Of a stretch of DNA of 64,000 nt, positions 42,197-51,421 are shown piece by piece. Source of the stretch: an uncultured Phascolarctobacterium sp. GTDB lineage: Bacteria > Bacillota > Negativicutes > Acidaminococcales > Acidaminococcaceae. The stretch covers positions 1-64,000 of the forward strand of contig CANRJC010000003.1 of the NCBI GenBank assembly GCA_947630795.1. Reading direction: 5' to 3'. Every line of letters starts with the position of its first letter. The first letter of the stretch is position 1. The notes under the pieces are model-generated. The model saw only the letters and a list, made by a program, of their open reading frames with translations. It made no database searches and was not told where the DNA came from. The translations under genes and the position numbers were made by a program.

Positions 42197-42221
42197 CCAC
42201 CAGTTTTACTGGTGGTTTTTT
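42197..42221 (+). terminator. Intrinsic terminator downstream of the transposase remnant
   Basis: Stem CCACCAG/CTGGTGG with loop TTTTA followed by TTTTTT. It would insulate the island operon from upstream transcription. Confidence 0.75.
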
Positions 42222-42467
42222 GTTGTGTGTAGATATACTTAGAAATTTTTTATAAACATGCTTAAAAAATGTCAATTTCTAATTTTTAAGAGTTTAGAAT
42301 ACACTAATTAAAGAAGACATAGATGGTATGGACTGACAGGTCTTACTGAATCGAGCTAATTTTCTGCCATCGTATATTCTGTAATGTATTCATTTGCTTT
42401 CCGCTTCGAAAAAGGCTATCGGAACATAGACCTCACAGGTTTGATTTATAGGAAAGGGGCTGGCGTT

Positions 42468-44018
42468 ATGGCCAATATGCGAGAGATCGTTGATAATTTT
42501 TTTGCAAGTGACAGGAAATATGATTTGGGTGGCGGTCAAAAACAAATAGACAAACAACATGAAAAAGGTCGGCTGTTTGTCAGAGAAAGAATAGCGGCGC
42601 TATTCGATCCAGATACTTTTGTAGAGATCGACAGACATGTGGAACATCACTGTAACAACTTCGGGATGGAGAAGAAAGCCGGCCCTGGTGATGGCGTTGT
42701 GACCGGTTATGGCAAGATAAACGGTTCTTTGGTTTATGTTTATGCGGACGATTTTACCGTTTTCGGCGGCACTATGGGGGAAATGCATTCCCGAAAAGTG
42801 TGCAAAGTTTTGGACTTAGCCTTGGCTAATCATCGCCCTGTGATCGGTATACACGATTCCGGCGGAGGTAGGATCCAGGAGGGCGTTGATGCCAAGCATG
42901 CCTATGGCGAAATTTTTTACCGTAACAGCATAATGTCAGGTGTGGTTCCGCAGATATCCGTTATTATGGGACCATGTGCTGGCGGCGCTGTTTATTCGCC
43001 GGCGTTGACCGACTTTATCATCATGGTGGACAAGTCCAGCCATATGTTCGTCACCGGTCCCAAGGTTTGCAAAGCTGCCCTCAATGAAGATGTATCAGAA
43101 GAAGATTTGGGCGGTGCGTTGACACAGAACAAATTCAGCGGTGTGGCCCATTGCCTGGCAAAAGACGAGGAAGATACTTTCCGCCTGATCAAAAGTCTGT
43201 TGAGTTATATGCCAGCCTCGAATTTGGAAGTTGCTCCGCTTTATGAGTATTTCGATGACGGTTGCTCCGGTGATGCACTCCTAGATATTGTGCCGGCTAA
43301 TAAAAATATGGGCTATGATATCAGAAAAGTTATTGGCGTTGTTTTTGACAAAGATTCGTTCTTTGAGATACAGCCCATGTTTGCAGCAAACATAGTTGTC
43401 GGCTTTGCCCGATTGAAAGGCAGGAGCGTAGGCATAATAGCAAATCAACCGCAAAACATGGCAGGTTGCATAGATATCAACGCTTCCGATAAGGCGGCAC
43501 GTTTTATTCGCTTCTGTGATTGCTTTAATATTCCCATAATCTCTCTGGTAGATGTTCCCGGCTATCTTCCCGGCATTTATCAAGAACGCAATGGCATCAT
43601 AAGGCACGGCGCCAAGATGCTTTACGCTTATTCCGAGGCAACTGTGCCGAAATTGACCGTCGTGTTGCGTAAGGCTTACGGTGGCGCCCAAAACGCTATG
43701 TGTTCCAAAGAGCTTCGGGCTGATTATCTATTGCTGTGGCCAACGGCGGAGATAGCCGTCATGGGAGCGGCGGGAGCCGCCAATATCATTTTCCGTAAAG
43801 AGATACAAGCTGCGGCCGATCCAGAGGAAGTAAGGCGTCAGCGCATTACGGAGTATGAAGAGAAGTTCTCGACGCCGTTGGCGGCTGCTCGGAGAGGGTA
43901 TGCTGATAGGATCATTCGCCCCGAGAATACAAGGCAGGAATTGATTGACGCTCTGGAATCTTTGCAGGGCAAAAAACAGCAACTGCCATGGAAAAAGCAC
44001 GGAAATATACCTCTGTGA
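42468..44018 (+). CDS. Acyl-CoA carboxyltransferase (methylmalonyl-/propionyl-CoA carboxyltransferase type)
   Basis: A 516-residue carboxyltransferase with two crotonase-like halves. The N-terminal half has GQKQIDKQHEKGRLFVRERI, HDSGGGRIQEGVDA and MGPCAGGAVYSPALTDF. The C-terminal half has VGFARLKGRSVGIIANQP, LVDVPGYLPGIYQERNG and RKAYGGAQNAMCSK. Length fits MmdA/PccB better than glutaconyl-CoA decarboxylase alpha (about 590). No biotin carrier or membrane decarboxylase subunit lies nearby, so it would have to share those encoded elsewhere. SD AGGAAAGGGG. AT-richer than core genes. First gene of the island operon. Confidence 0.88.
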   Translation: MANMREIVDNFFASDRKYDLGGGQKQIDKQHEKGRLFVRERIAALFDPDTFVEIDRHVEHHCNNFGMEKKAGPGDGVVTGYGKINGSLVYVYADDFTVFGGTMGEMHSRKVCKVLDLALANHRPVIGIHDSGGGRIQEGVDAKHAYGEIFYRNSIMSGVVPQISVIMGPCAGGAVYSPALTDFIIMVDKSSHMFVTGPKVCKAALNEDVSEEDLGGALTQNKFSGVAHCLAKDEEDTFRLIKSLLSYMPASNLEVAPLYEYFDDGCSGDALLDIVPANKNMGYDIRKVIGVVFDKDSFFEIQPMFAANIVVGFARLKGRSVGIIANQPQNMAGCIDINASDKAARFIRFCDCFNIPIISLVDVPGYLPGIYQERNGIIRHGAKMLYAYSEATVPKLTVVLRKAYGGAQNAMCSKELRADYLLLWPTAEIAVMGAAGAANIIFRKEIQAAADPEEVRRQRITEYEEKFSTPLAAARRGYADRIIRPENTRQELIDALESLQGKKQQLPWKKHGNIPL

Positions 44019-44071
44019 TTAGCGGCAAAGAGCTGTCTGTTAATTAAATTTCACTGAAAGGAGCAAACTTT

Positions 44072-45277
44072 ATGGGTATGTTAAGCGGCTACAGGGTTTT
44101 GGACTTTTGCAGTTTCGTTTCCGGCCCGACCTGTACCAGACTGTTAGCTGATATGGGAGCGGAAGTTATAAGGATTGAGCGCCCCGACAAGAAAAAGGGC
44201 AGCGGTCCTTACTGTGGGGGAGAGCGAACGGTGGATCTCGGTCTTATGCGGGGAAAGAAGAGCGTGACTCTCAATGCCAAAGATCCCGAGGATTTTGCCA
44301 TCTTGCAGAAACTTATTAAAACGGCGGATGTTATTGTAGAGAATTTCCGCCCGGGTGTAACGAAGCGAATGGGGATTTCCTACGAAGATGTCACCAAGAT
44401 CAAGCCTGACATCATCTATACTTCCATTTCCGGCTTCGGTCAGGTCAGTCCCTACAAAAATCGCGGCGCTTTTGACATTATAGCAGAAGCAATGAGCGGT
44501 TTTATGAGCATAACCGGCGAAAAAGAAGGCAAGCCTGTACGGGCAGGTGCGTCTATCGCAGATATTTTTTCCGGCTTGGAAGCAGCTTATGGGACAGCTT
44601 GTATGTTGCTGAACCGAGAAAAGACCGGGAAAGGCAATCATCTTGATGTAGCTATGCTGGACGTTATGTTTGCCGTTTGCAATAATCCGGTCACGCAGTA
44701 TTTGAATACCGGTATCGTGGCGCAAAAAATCGGCAACGAACATCCTCAAGATGTACCTTGGAACGATTTCCCGACAGCAGACGGCATCTTTATAATCGCT
44801 TCTGCCCGTACCAACACTTTTGTGAAATTGTGCGAAGTACTGGGGTGCGAACAGTACATCGATGACCCGCGCTTCTGCAATGATGATGTCCGGTTGAAAA
44901 ACAAGGACGCATGCCACGAGATAGTACGCAGTTATACCAGCAAATGGAAGACAGCGGATATTATTGAAGCTCTGAATGAAGCAGGTGTACCTTGTGCGGT
45001 TATCAACAGTATCGACGAAGCTTGCCGTGATGAAAGTATCCTTGCCAGGGGCATGGTAGCTACCGTCAGTCATAAGACGGCCGGTACCTATCAGCTGCCC
45101 GGTTCTCCTATGAAATTTTCTGAAGATCCTATCAAATTGACCAAAGGATCGCCAATCTTGGGAGAAAATAACAGGGAGATTTTCGGCGGACTGGGTATGA
45201 GCAAGGAAGAGATCGATGCGTTGCTGGCTAAACAGGCCAAAGTTAGGACTTTCTTTAAAGAATACGCTTTGGAATAG
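44072..45277 (+). CDS. Family III CoA-transferase (CaiB/BaiF)
   Basis: A 401-residue class III CoA-transferase, which moves CoA between carboxylic acids through an aspartyl-CoA thioester. It has VLDFCSFVSGPTCTRLLADMGAEVIRIE, NFRPGVTKRMGI, SGFGQVSPYKNRGAFD and the catalytic Asp in DVAMLDVMFA. A formyl-CoA-transferase-like glycine loop is not clear. SD AAAGGAG. It lies 53 nt after the carboxyltransferase, suggesting that it loads the acid whose CoA ester is then decarboxylated. Substrate unknown. Confidence 0.87.
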   Translation: MGMLSGYRVLDFCSFVSGPTCTRLLADMGAEVIRIERPDKKKGSGPYCGGERTVDLGLMRGKKSVTLNAKDPEDFAILQKLIKTADVIVENFRPGVTKRMGISYEDVTKIKPDIIYTSISGFGQVSPYKNRGAFDIIAEAMSGFMSITGEKEGKPVRAGASIADIFSGLEAAYGTACMLLNREKTGKGNHLDVAMLDVMFAVCNNPVTQYLNTGIVAQKIGNEHPQDVPWNDFPTADGIFIIASARTNTFVKLCEVLGCEQYIDDPRFCNDDVRLKNKDACHEIVRSYTSKWKTADIIEALNEAGVPCAVINSIDEACRDESILARGMVATVSHKTAGTYQLPGSPMKFSEDPIKLTKGSPILGENNREIFGGLGMSKEEIDALLAKQAKVRTFFKEYALE

Positions 45278-45309
45278 CTGTAAGGCGTAGGCCTTGGAGG
45301 CGGTGCGTG

Positions 45310-46368
45310 ATGCAAGATAGAGAAGTTCGATGGTTCAGTACAGATCATATTGCTAAACGAGCGAGCTTTTATGCTGGAGGAACTTTAAAAACCGACCAAA
45401 AGGGGGAGCACTACTATTCTGGGCAGGTGTTTGTTGAGGCATATATGCCTAAAGCAGTTACTAAAAAGTTCCCTTTGTTAATGATGCATGGCAAAGGACA
45501 GACGAACACAAATTGGTATGGAACTCCTGATGGTAGAGAAGGATGGTTAGATTTTTTCCTAAAGCAAGGCTATATAGTTTATCTTGTAGAACAACCAGCA
45601 CGCGGTAGATCTGCTTGGTATGAAAGTGATGGGCCGGTTACTTATCAGAGCAATGAATTAGTAGAATACCGTTTCACCGGCAATAAGGGGAAATGGGCTC
45701 AATCTAAGTTGCATACGCTGTGGCCCGAAACTGCTAAAGAACCGGGACAGTATGACTATGAGCAATTTATGAAAGCTCAAGTTCAATATCTTAAAAGTGA
45801 CAGCCTAACAGTAAAGTTGGCAGTAGCTGCTATGGATGATGTATTAAAACATACCGGACCGGTTATTCTTTTAGCGCATTCACAGGCCGGTCGTTTTGCA
45901 TGGCCGATTGCCGATAAATATAAGGAACGCGTGGTCGGTATAATTGCCATAGAGCCAAATGGTCCTCCGTTTAGCGGTAATGTTAACATTGCCGAAGCTG
46001 GTAATTATGGTATTACAGATGAACCGCTTACCTTCGATCCACCAATAAAATCATACAAAGATCTTAGACTTAAAATAGTGTCTAAAGATGAAGAGGGGCA
46101 CATTGATGGCCTGCTACAAGGCGAACCGGTGCGTAGATTGCCTAATCTTATGGGCAAACCTATCATGATTATGGTCAGTGAGGCCTCCTATCATGCTGAG
46201 TATGACTATTTGACATCTATGTTTTTAACACAGGCAGGAGTTGAAAACGATTTTTATGATTTGCCCAAAATGGGTATCCATGGTAATGCGCATATGGTAA
46301 TGATGGAGGCTAATTCTTTGGAAATTGCCGCTATCATTGCTGAGTGGCTCAATAAAAATGGGCTATAA
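45310..46368 (+). CDS. Alpha/beta hydrolase, esterase-713-like
   Basis: A 352-residue hydrolase. The N-terminal part (QVFVEAYMP, LLMMHGKGQTNTNWYGTPDG, REGWLDFFLKQGYIVYLVEQ) matches the esterase-713 group. The nucleophile Ser is in LLAHSQAGRFAW, and the late His lies in GIHGNAHMVMME. It is cytoplasmic, with no signal peptide. GGAGG lies 9 nt before the ATG at 45310. It begins a more AT-rich stretch than its neighbours. It could cleave an ester or lactone to release the acid used by the operon, but this is inference. Confidence 0.78.
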   Translation: MQDREVRWFSTDHIAKRASFYAGGTLKTDQKGEHYYSGQVFVEAYMPKAVTKKFPLLMMHGKGQTNTNWYGTPDGREGWLDFFLKQGYIVYLVEQPARGRSAWYESDGPVTYQSNELVEYRFTGNKGKWAQSKLHTLWPETAKEPGQYDYEQFMKAQVQYLKSDSLTVKLAVAAMDDVLKHTGPVILLAHSQAGRFAWPIADKYKERVVGIIAIEPNGPPFSGNVNIAEAGNYGITDEPLTFDPPIKSYKDLRLKIVSKDEEGHIDGLLQGEPVRRLPNLMGKPIMIMVSEASYHAEYDYLTSMFLTQAGVENDFYDLPKMGIHGNAHMVMMEANSLEIAAIIAEWLNKNGL

Positions 46369-46421
46369 CGATTTTTAGGGTCACTGGTTATATTGGCAAA
46401 GTTAAGGAGGAATCACTAACC

Positions 46422-47672
46422 ATGGGACTGGCTGTGATAAGTTTATTGACATTGGTTGTAGCCGTTGCTATAGGTTACTTCCGAAATATCAATACAGGAT
46501 TGATTGGCATATCCTTAGCTATGTTATTTGGAACTTTAGCCGCTGGGCTCAAGGTATCTAAAGTTGTCGGGTTTTGGCCATATTCTCTGTGCTTGACAAT
46601 AATGGGAGTTACGTTTCTATTTGCTATTGCACAGAAAAATGGTACGCTCACAATTTTGGCAAGGTATATGACTAAATTGGCAAATGGGAAGGCTAAATTG
46701 TTACCTTTTATGTTTTTTCTGATCCCAGGCATTTTAGGTTTTGCAGGTGTTACCGGGCCGGTAGTATTAGCTATAGTTGCCCCACTGGTTATGGCAATAG
46801 GTCGTGAAAACAAAATACCCGAGCTTGATATTACCATTTCCGCAGTCTTTGGCTGTCTGGCAGGTAGTTTAAACAGCGTTAATGTATCAGGCGCTATTGC
46901 GAAGAATTTGGGGTCTGAAGCATGGACAGTAGCTGGGCTAGGGGGCAATTTAGATTATAACAAAGTTTTCCTGGGATGTTTATTTATATTCACGTTTGAA
47001 TTTCTTGTGGCCTATTTTCTGCGAGGAATGTATCGCTTTAGAGACGTTACTGTACAAGAAGAAAAACTTGAAATGACATCAGTACATAAAATTACAACGG
47101 CAGTCGTTGTGGCAGCACTGTTCTCTATTTTAGTTTTAAAAACCGATACCGGGTTGACCTCCTTTTTAGCAGGCACTATTCTGTTGCTTTTGAAATGCGG
47201 GAAGCAAAATGAGGCTATATCTGGAATTTCATGGTCAACTGTCATGTTGGTAGGCGGTATGACCATATTAATCAAAGTTGTCGGCGCTGTTGGCGGCATT
47301 CAATTATTGGCTAATAAGCTAGCAACTATTATGAGCGGTAATACTGCACCATCTATTTTGGCGGTAACGGCAGCCTTGATGAGTTCGGTTTCCAGTGCGT
47401 CGGGTGTTGTAATGCCTTCGTTGATACCTACAATACCGGCATTGCTCAAAGAAATAACTGGCGCTAGTTTTGTGCCTATGCTGATAGGTATTGTCTTTGG
47501 TGCCCATGCCGTAACAATTTCACCAATGTCTACTTTAGGAGCTTTATGTTTGGCCTCCAGCAGTGAGGAAAATAAGGGGGGGTTATTTGCTAAGCAGTTA
47601 ATCGCCGCAGTTGTGGCATCAATAGGGACGGCAGTAATTTTATATCTCCTGAGTGTTGGCGATGTTTTTTAA
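46422..47672 (+). CDS. MatC-like dicarboxylate carrier
   Basis: A 416-residue membrane protein with about twelve hydrophobic segments. Its N-terminus (VISLLTLVVAVAIGYFRNINTGLIG) resembles the MatC N-terminal domain of malonate/dicarboxylate carriers. It also has FLIPGILGFAGVTGPVVLAIVAPL and the late SSASGVVMPSLIPTIPAL. SD AAGGAGG. It is markedly AT-rich like the preceding hydrolase gene, which lies 53 nt upstream. Confidence 0.75.
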   Translation: MGLAVISLLTLVVAVAIGYFRNINTGLIGISLAMLFGTLAAGLKVSKVVGFWPYSLCLTIMGVTFLFAIAQKNGTLTILARYMTKLANGKAKLLPFMFFLIPGILGFAGVTGPVVLAIVAPLVMAIGRENKIPELDITISAVFGCLAGSLNSVNVSGAIAKNLGSEAWTVAGLGGNLDYNKVFLGCLFIFTFEFLVAYFLRGMYRFRDVTVQEEKLEMTSVHKITTAVVVAALFSILVLKTDTGLTSFLAGTILLLLKCGKQNEAISGISWSTVMLVGGMTILIKVVGAVGGIQLLANKLATIMSGNTAPSILAVTAALMSSVSSASGVVMPSLIPTIPALLKEITGASFVPMLIGIVFGAHAVTISPMSTLGALCLASSSEENKGGLFAKQLIAAVVASIGTAVILYLLSVGDVF

Positions 47673-47720
47673 GTTTCATCATTTAGTTGCCAGAATTATT
47701 AAATTGTGAGGTGAATGATT

Positions 47721-48995
47721 ATGTATATCATAGGTGCTTTGATAGTATTGGCTGCGATTATCGGCATGGTCAAGCGCTTGGAACCTCGTATGTTGCTGTT
47801 AGTTGCAGGCATACTAATGTGCGTGGTGGTGCTTAATCCTATGGCAGCCTTTAACGCTTTTCGCAAATCGATTGCCGGCCCGGTAATTCAAACCATCGCC
47901 GGTGCTATGGCCTTTGCCTATGTAATGACCTATACGAAGGCCGACCAGCATCTTGTGCACATGCTGTCCAATGTTTTGACTAAACTCAGCCCCGTAGTGT
48001 TAGTGCCGGGCGGTATTTTGATCACAGCCTTTGTGCACATTTCTGTTCCCAGTGCTGCGGGATGCGTTGCCTCTGTAGGTCCGGTGCTTGCCCCCATCTT
48101 ATTAGGCGCTGGCGTAGCTCCTGTCATGGTAGCCTCCATCCTCTTCTGTGGCACCTTCGGCATGACTATGCTGAATCCGGGCTTTCATCAAATCGCTGTG
48201 GTATCACAGGCCACCGGTGACGCCCCTGCTGACATAGTTGCCAATCATTACGTTGTTGTCCTGATAGTTTCGGCTGTAGTCATAGCAGTCGAGACCTTTG
48301 TAGCCTTCTACCTTAAAGAGCAAAAGGGCTACGGCAAACAATTGACGGCGGAAGAGGAGGCTGCCTACAAAAACTTTAAAGTCAATTATCTCTGGGCTCT
48401 CACTCCGTTGTTGCCGCTTGTACTGATCATGTTAGGCTCTACCGGTACGGTAGCTTTTCTTAAACCACTGAAAATACTCGATTGCATGCTGATAGGTGCC
48501 ATTGCGCTGTGCGTGGTCACCAAAACCAATCCGGCTAAGATATCCATAGCTTACTGGGAAGGCTTCGGCAAAGGCATCACCAATATTTACTCCATCATAA
48601 TTTGCTCCGCTGTTTTTGTAGCTGGTATCCAAGTAACTGGTTTGCTGCAAAAGATGTTAGATCTCATGGCTTCTAATCCTGCTCTTGCAAAGCTCAGCGG
48701 TTCGTTGGGGCCTTTCATTCTGGCAGTTGTATGTGGATCCGGAGATGCGGCTTCAGTGGCCTTTAATCAATTAGTTACTCCTCATGCTGCAGAGTTCGGG
48801 ATGATACCGATGAATTTGGGGGCACTGGCAGCCTTCACAGGTTGTCTGGGCAGGACAATGTCTCCTTTTGCCGGTGTGACCTTCGTATGTATGGGGCTTA
48901 CCGGTACTACTTCTCCTATAGAAATGGTGAAGAGGACCGCTCCTGCAATGATCGCTGGCCTGATCGTTACCACCGTACTCTTTGCGTTTAGGTAA
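47721..48995 (+). CDS. DcuC-family C4-dicarboxylate transporter
   Basis: A 424-residue membrane protein with about twelve helices. DcuC-family stretches are MIMYIIGALIVLAAIIGM, GGILITAFVHISVPSAAGC, FGMTMLNPGFHQ and VVCGSGDAASVAFNQLVTPHA. Such carriers exchange succinate, fumarate, malate or aspartate in anaerobes. GAGGTG is best spaced for the ATG at 47721, though an ATG at 47715 is in frame. Less AT-rich than the preceding two genes. Confidence 0.82.
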   Translation: MYIIGALIVLAAIIGMVKRLEPRMLLLVAGILMCVVVLNPMAAFNAFRKSIAGPVIQTIAGAMAFAYVMTYTKADQHLVHMLSNVLTKLSPVVLVPGGILITAFVHISVPSAAGCVASVGPVLAPILLGAGVAPVMVASILFCGTFGMTMLNPGFHQIAVVSQATGDAPADIVANHYVVVLIVSAVVIAVETFVAFYLKEQKGYGKQLTAEEEAAYKNFKVNYLWALTPLLPLVLIMLGSTGTVAFLKPLKILDCMLIGAIALCVVTKTNPAKISIAYWEGFGKGITNIYSIIICSAVFVAGIQVTGLLQKMLDLMASNPALAKLSGSLGPFILAVVCGSGDAASVAFNQLVTPHAAEFGMIPMNLGALAAFTGCLGRTMSPFAGVTFVCMGLTGTTSPIEMVKRTAPAMIAGLIVTTVLFAFR

Positions 48996-49032
48996 AGTAT
49001 CCTCCTTTTTAAAAATTTGGTGTTCAGTTCTT

Positions 49033-49069
49033 AAAGGCACTTTACGTTATTTTGATGTAAGGTGCCTTT
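49033..49069 (+). terminator. Hairpin downstream of the DcuC-like gene
   Basis: Stem AAAGGCACTTTAC/GTAAGGTGCCTTT with an 11-nt loop. The following sequence (AAGACAATTATTT) is a poor T-run, so termination is likely but not certain. Confidence 0.55.
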
Positions 49070-49282
49070 AAGACAATTATTTATCGATAATAAAGGCATT
49101 AAAGGCATTCGCTTATTTCAGAAAGAATATCATATATTGAATCACTGGCATTTATCAACGTCCTGTCTTCCTGAAGGCCGTTCCTTTACCGCAGCGTATT
49201 CGACAGCGGTATTCCATATGCAGTTGCTTTGATTTGCTTGCAAAACACCGTATTAGTAAATAAACAATGGAGGTGTACAATT

Positions 49283-50155
49283 ATGGATAAAATGGATTGG
49301 CTGATTCTGAAAACATTGGCAGTTAATAAAAATCTAACGACTATTGCCGAAAAATTGTTTATTACACAACCGACCCTGACATATCGGATCAAAAATATGG
49401 AAGAAGAGTTGGATGTTACTATTTTAGTCAGACATTCCAAAGGCATATATCTGACGGATCAAGGTAAATTGCTGGTCGATTATGCTGTAGATATGCTGAA
49501 GCGATACGAAAATCTCAAAGATAATTTACACGTCAAGGATCCGGAAGTGAGGGGTTCGGTTCGAATAGCAGTTTCATCGGCTTTTACCCATTCTCCTTTG
49601 GCAGAGGCTCTGTATGCCTTTCGCAAAAGATATCCTCATGTTGGCATTTACATCAATGCACATATGAGTTCTGTCGCTGTCAAACAACTCGATAATGACG
49701 AAGTGCAGGTAGCAATTATCAGAGGCAATCATAGCTTGAAATGCAGGACAGATTTCCTCGGCAGCAAACCAATAAATCTGATTTACAAAAAAGGAATAGA
49801 TTTTAAGGCATTGCCGTCACTGCCATACATAAAATACGCTACTGACCGTACTTTAGAACACGATATAGCAGACTGGTGGAGAGCCAATTACGAGCAACCG
49901 CCACGCACCATAATGAGGCTCAACGATTCCTTCGCATGCAGACAAATGGTAGATATCGGGTTGGGCTTCACGATACTCCCCTCATTGGTTTCTAAAAAGG
50001 ACAGCATGTTCGATCTTTTCGAGGAACCTCTTATCAACAAAGATGGTGAGATACTGCAAAGGTCGGCTTGGATCGCTTATAAAGATTACGCTTTGAAAAG
50101 CAAAGCAGTCAACGTTTTCATAGATTTTATGAAGGTACACCTTAAGGACAGATAA
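49283..50155 (+). CDS. LysR-family transcriptional regulator
   Basis: A 290-residue LTTR. The helix-turn-helix is ILKTLAVNKNLTTIAEKLFITQPTLTYRIKNMEEEL, followed by the linker helix and a substrate-binding-type domain (GSVRIAVSSAF, YINAHMSSVAVKQL, GLGFTILPSLVSK). GGAGGTG sits 8 nt before the ATG. It lies between the DcuC-like gene and the asparaginase gene in the same direction, not divergent. It may activate the island operon or the asparaginase gene in response to a dicarboxylate or amino acid. Confidence 0.85.
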   Translation: MDKMDWLILKTLAVNKNLTTIAEKLFITQPTLTYRIKNMEEELDVTILVRHSKGIYLTDQGKLLVDYAVDMLKRYENLKDNLHVKDPEVRGSVRIAVSSAFTHSPLAEALYAFRKRYPHVGIYINAHMSSVAVKQLDNDEVQVAIIRGNHSLKCRTDFLGSKPINLIYKKGIDFKALPSLPYIKYATDRTLEHDIADWWRANYEQPPRTIMRLNDSFACRQMVDIGLGFTILPSLVSKKDSMFDLFEEPLINKDGEILQRSAWIAYKDYALKSKAVNVFIDFMKVHLKDR

Positions 50156-50196
50156 ACTTTTAAAGCTACATTTATTATTAAAAGGAGTTGATCAGT

Positions 50197-51183
50197 ATGA
50201 AGAAAAACATAGTCATACTGGCTACCGGAGGGACGATAGCAGGTTATGCGGCTTCCAGTACAGAATTCGCCGAATACAAAGCTGGAGCGATGGATATCCA
50301 AAGTATGATCGATGCAGTGCCCATGCTTGCTGAAGTGGCTAATGTGTCTGGGATTCAGGTATGCAACAAAGGCAGTTATGATTTTGAGTGGGATGTAGTA
50401 CTTGATCTCAGCAAAAAAATCAACACCTTGCTTCAAAGAGACGATGTAGATGGCATAGTAGTTACTCACGGAACAGATGTTTTAGAGGAAACGGCCTATT
50501 TTCTCAATCTTACTGTCAAAAGCGAAAAGCCAGTAGTTGTTGTCGGGGCTATGCGTCCCACTTCTGCCGTTGGTGCTGACGGCCCGGTCAACCTATTAAA
50601 TGCCGTAATATTGGCTTCCAGCGATGAAGCGATCGGACAGGGTACCCTGATTGCATTGAATGACCAAATCGGTTGTGCCAGAGATTGTACAAAGACGAAC
50701 ACCACCCATGTGGATACCTTCAGATCTTTCGAATTGGGGTATCTGGGTTATATGCAAAACGGCAAACCGTATTTTTATCGCAAATCTTTGCGTAAGCACG
50801 GGCTCGAAACAGAATTCGACATAATGAATGTTGCCGCTCTGCCAAGAGTAGATATCATTTATACATATCTGGGATATGGCAGCGATCTAGCGGAAGCTGC
50901 CGTTCAATTAGGCGCTAAAGGTATAATTTTGGCAGCTTTCGGGCGCGGCAATATCCGGGATAGAGCTATACCTGGCTTAGCAAAAATTGCGAAACTCGGC
51001 GTTCCCGTAGTTCGCAGTTCACGGACCGGCAACGGTGTGGTAATCAGACATCATCTTGACGATCAATATGGTTTTATAGCAGGCGATAACTTAAATCCTC
51101 AAAAGGCTCGTGTCTTATTGACTCTTGCATTGCTGAAGAGTAATAACATCGACGAAATACGAAGAATGTTTGCCGAATATTAG
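50197..51183 (+). CDS. L-asparaginase (type II-like, without signal peptide)
   Basis: A 328-residue amidohydrolase. The first catalytic Thr is in ILATGGTIAGYA at the N-terminus. The second motif is VVTHGTDVLEETAYFL (Thr, Asp), with further VVVGAMRPTSAVGADGPVNLLNA. It releases ammonia and aspartate (or glutamate). No signal peptide is present, so it acts in the cytoplasm. SD AAAAGGAG with ATG at 50197. Aspartate could feed the dicarboxylate exchange of the DcuC-like carrier. Confidence 0.88.
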   Translation: MKKNIVILATGGTIAGYAASSTEFAEYKAGAMDIQSMIDAVPMLAEVANVSGIQVCNKGSYDFEWDVVLDLSKKINTLLQRDDVDGIVVTHGTDVLEETAYFLNLTVKSEKPVVVVGAMRPTSAVGADGPVNLLNAVILASSDEAIGQGTLIALNDQIGCARDCTKTNTTHVDTFRSFELGYLGYMQNGKPYFYRKSLRKHGLETEFDIMNVAALPRVDIIYTYLGYGSDLAEAAVQLGAKGIILAAFGRGNIRDRAIPGLAKIAKLGVPVVRSSRTGNGVVIRHHLDDQYGFIAGDNLNPQKARVLLTLALLKSNNIDEIRRMFAEY

Positions 51184-51271
51184 CAGTTGCTTCAAACTAA
51201 AGTTTCACGATAATCGTTATTTGCCTAGGCGTTGCTATGCGGGAACATCTAGGTAGCGGACTAACACACAA

Positions 51272-51317
51272 CAAGGAGCAAAACGGAAAGACTTATACCT
51301 TCACATTTAGCTCCTTG
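51272..51317 (+). terminator. Probable terminator after the asparaginase gene
   Basis: Inverted repeat CAAGGAGC/GCTCCTTG with a 30-nt loop, followed by CTCTTTCT. The loop is long and the T-run imperfect. A second hairpin, ACTGCC/GGCAGT, lies near 51367-51384. Confidence 0.45.
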
Positions 51318-51421
51318 CTCTTTCTCAGAAGAATGGATATAGTCAGATAATAGTGGAAAAAGAGACTGCCAAATAAGGCAGTGTCAAGATTTATGCGACC
51401 CAACAAAAAATTTACGTCAGA

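Larger units (their letters stand above)
41435..42467. other. Gene-free junction between ftsH and the accessory island
   Basis: This stretch changes from the GC-rich core to AT-rich DNA at about 41.6 kb. It holds the ftsH promoter, insertion-sequence remnants (41.8-42.1 kb) and a + strand terminator (42.2 kb). An A/T-rich stretch up to the carboxyltransferase SD must contain that operon's promoter. Two open frames of 66 and 75 codons on opposite strands at 42.05-42.28 kb have no SD or similarity, and I do not call them. Confidence 0.6.

Noticed and set aside
42048-42275. Opposing 66- and 75-codon frames in the AT-rich junction
   Set aside because: No SD and no similarity. A possible minus-strand TTGACA overlaps the start codon of one of them, which makes no sense as a promoter.
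41640-51260. Direct repeats (attachment sites) flanking the island
   Set aside because: Only short shared words (CCTAGG-type) were seen at both ends, no convincing repeat, and no integrase or tRNA gene is present.
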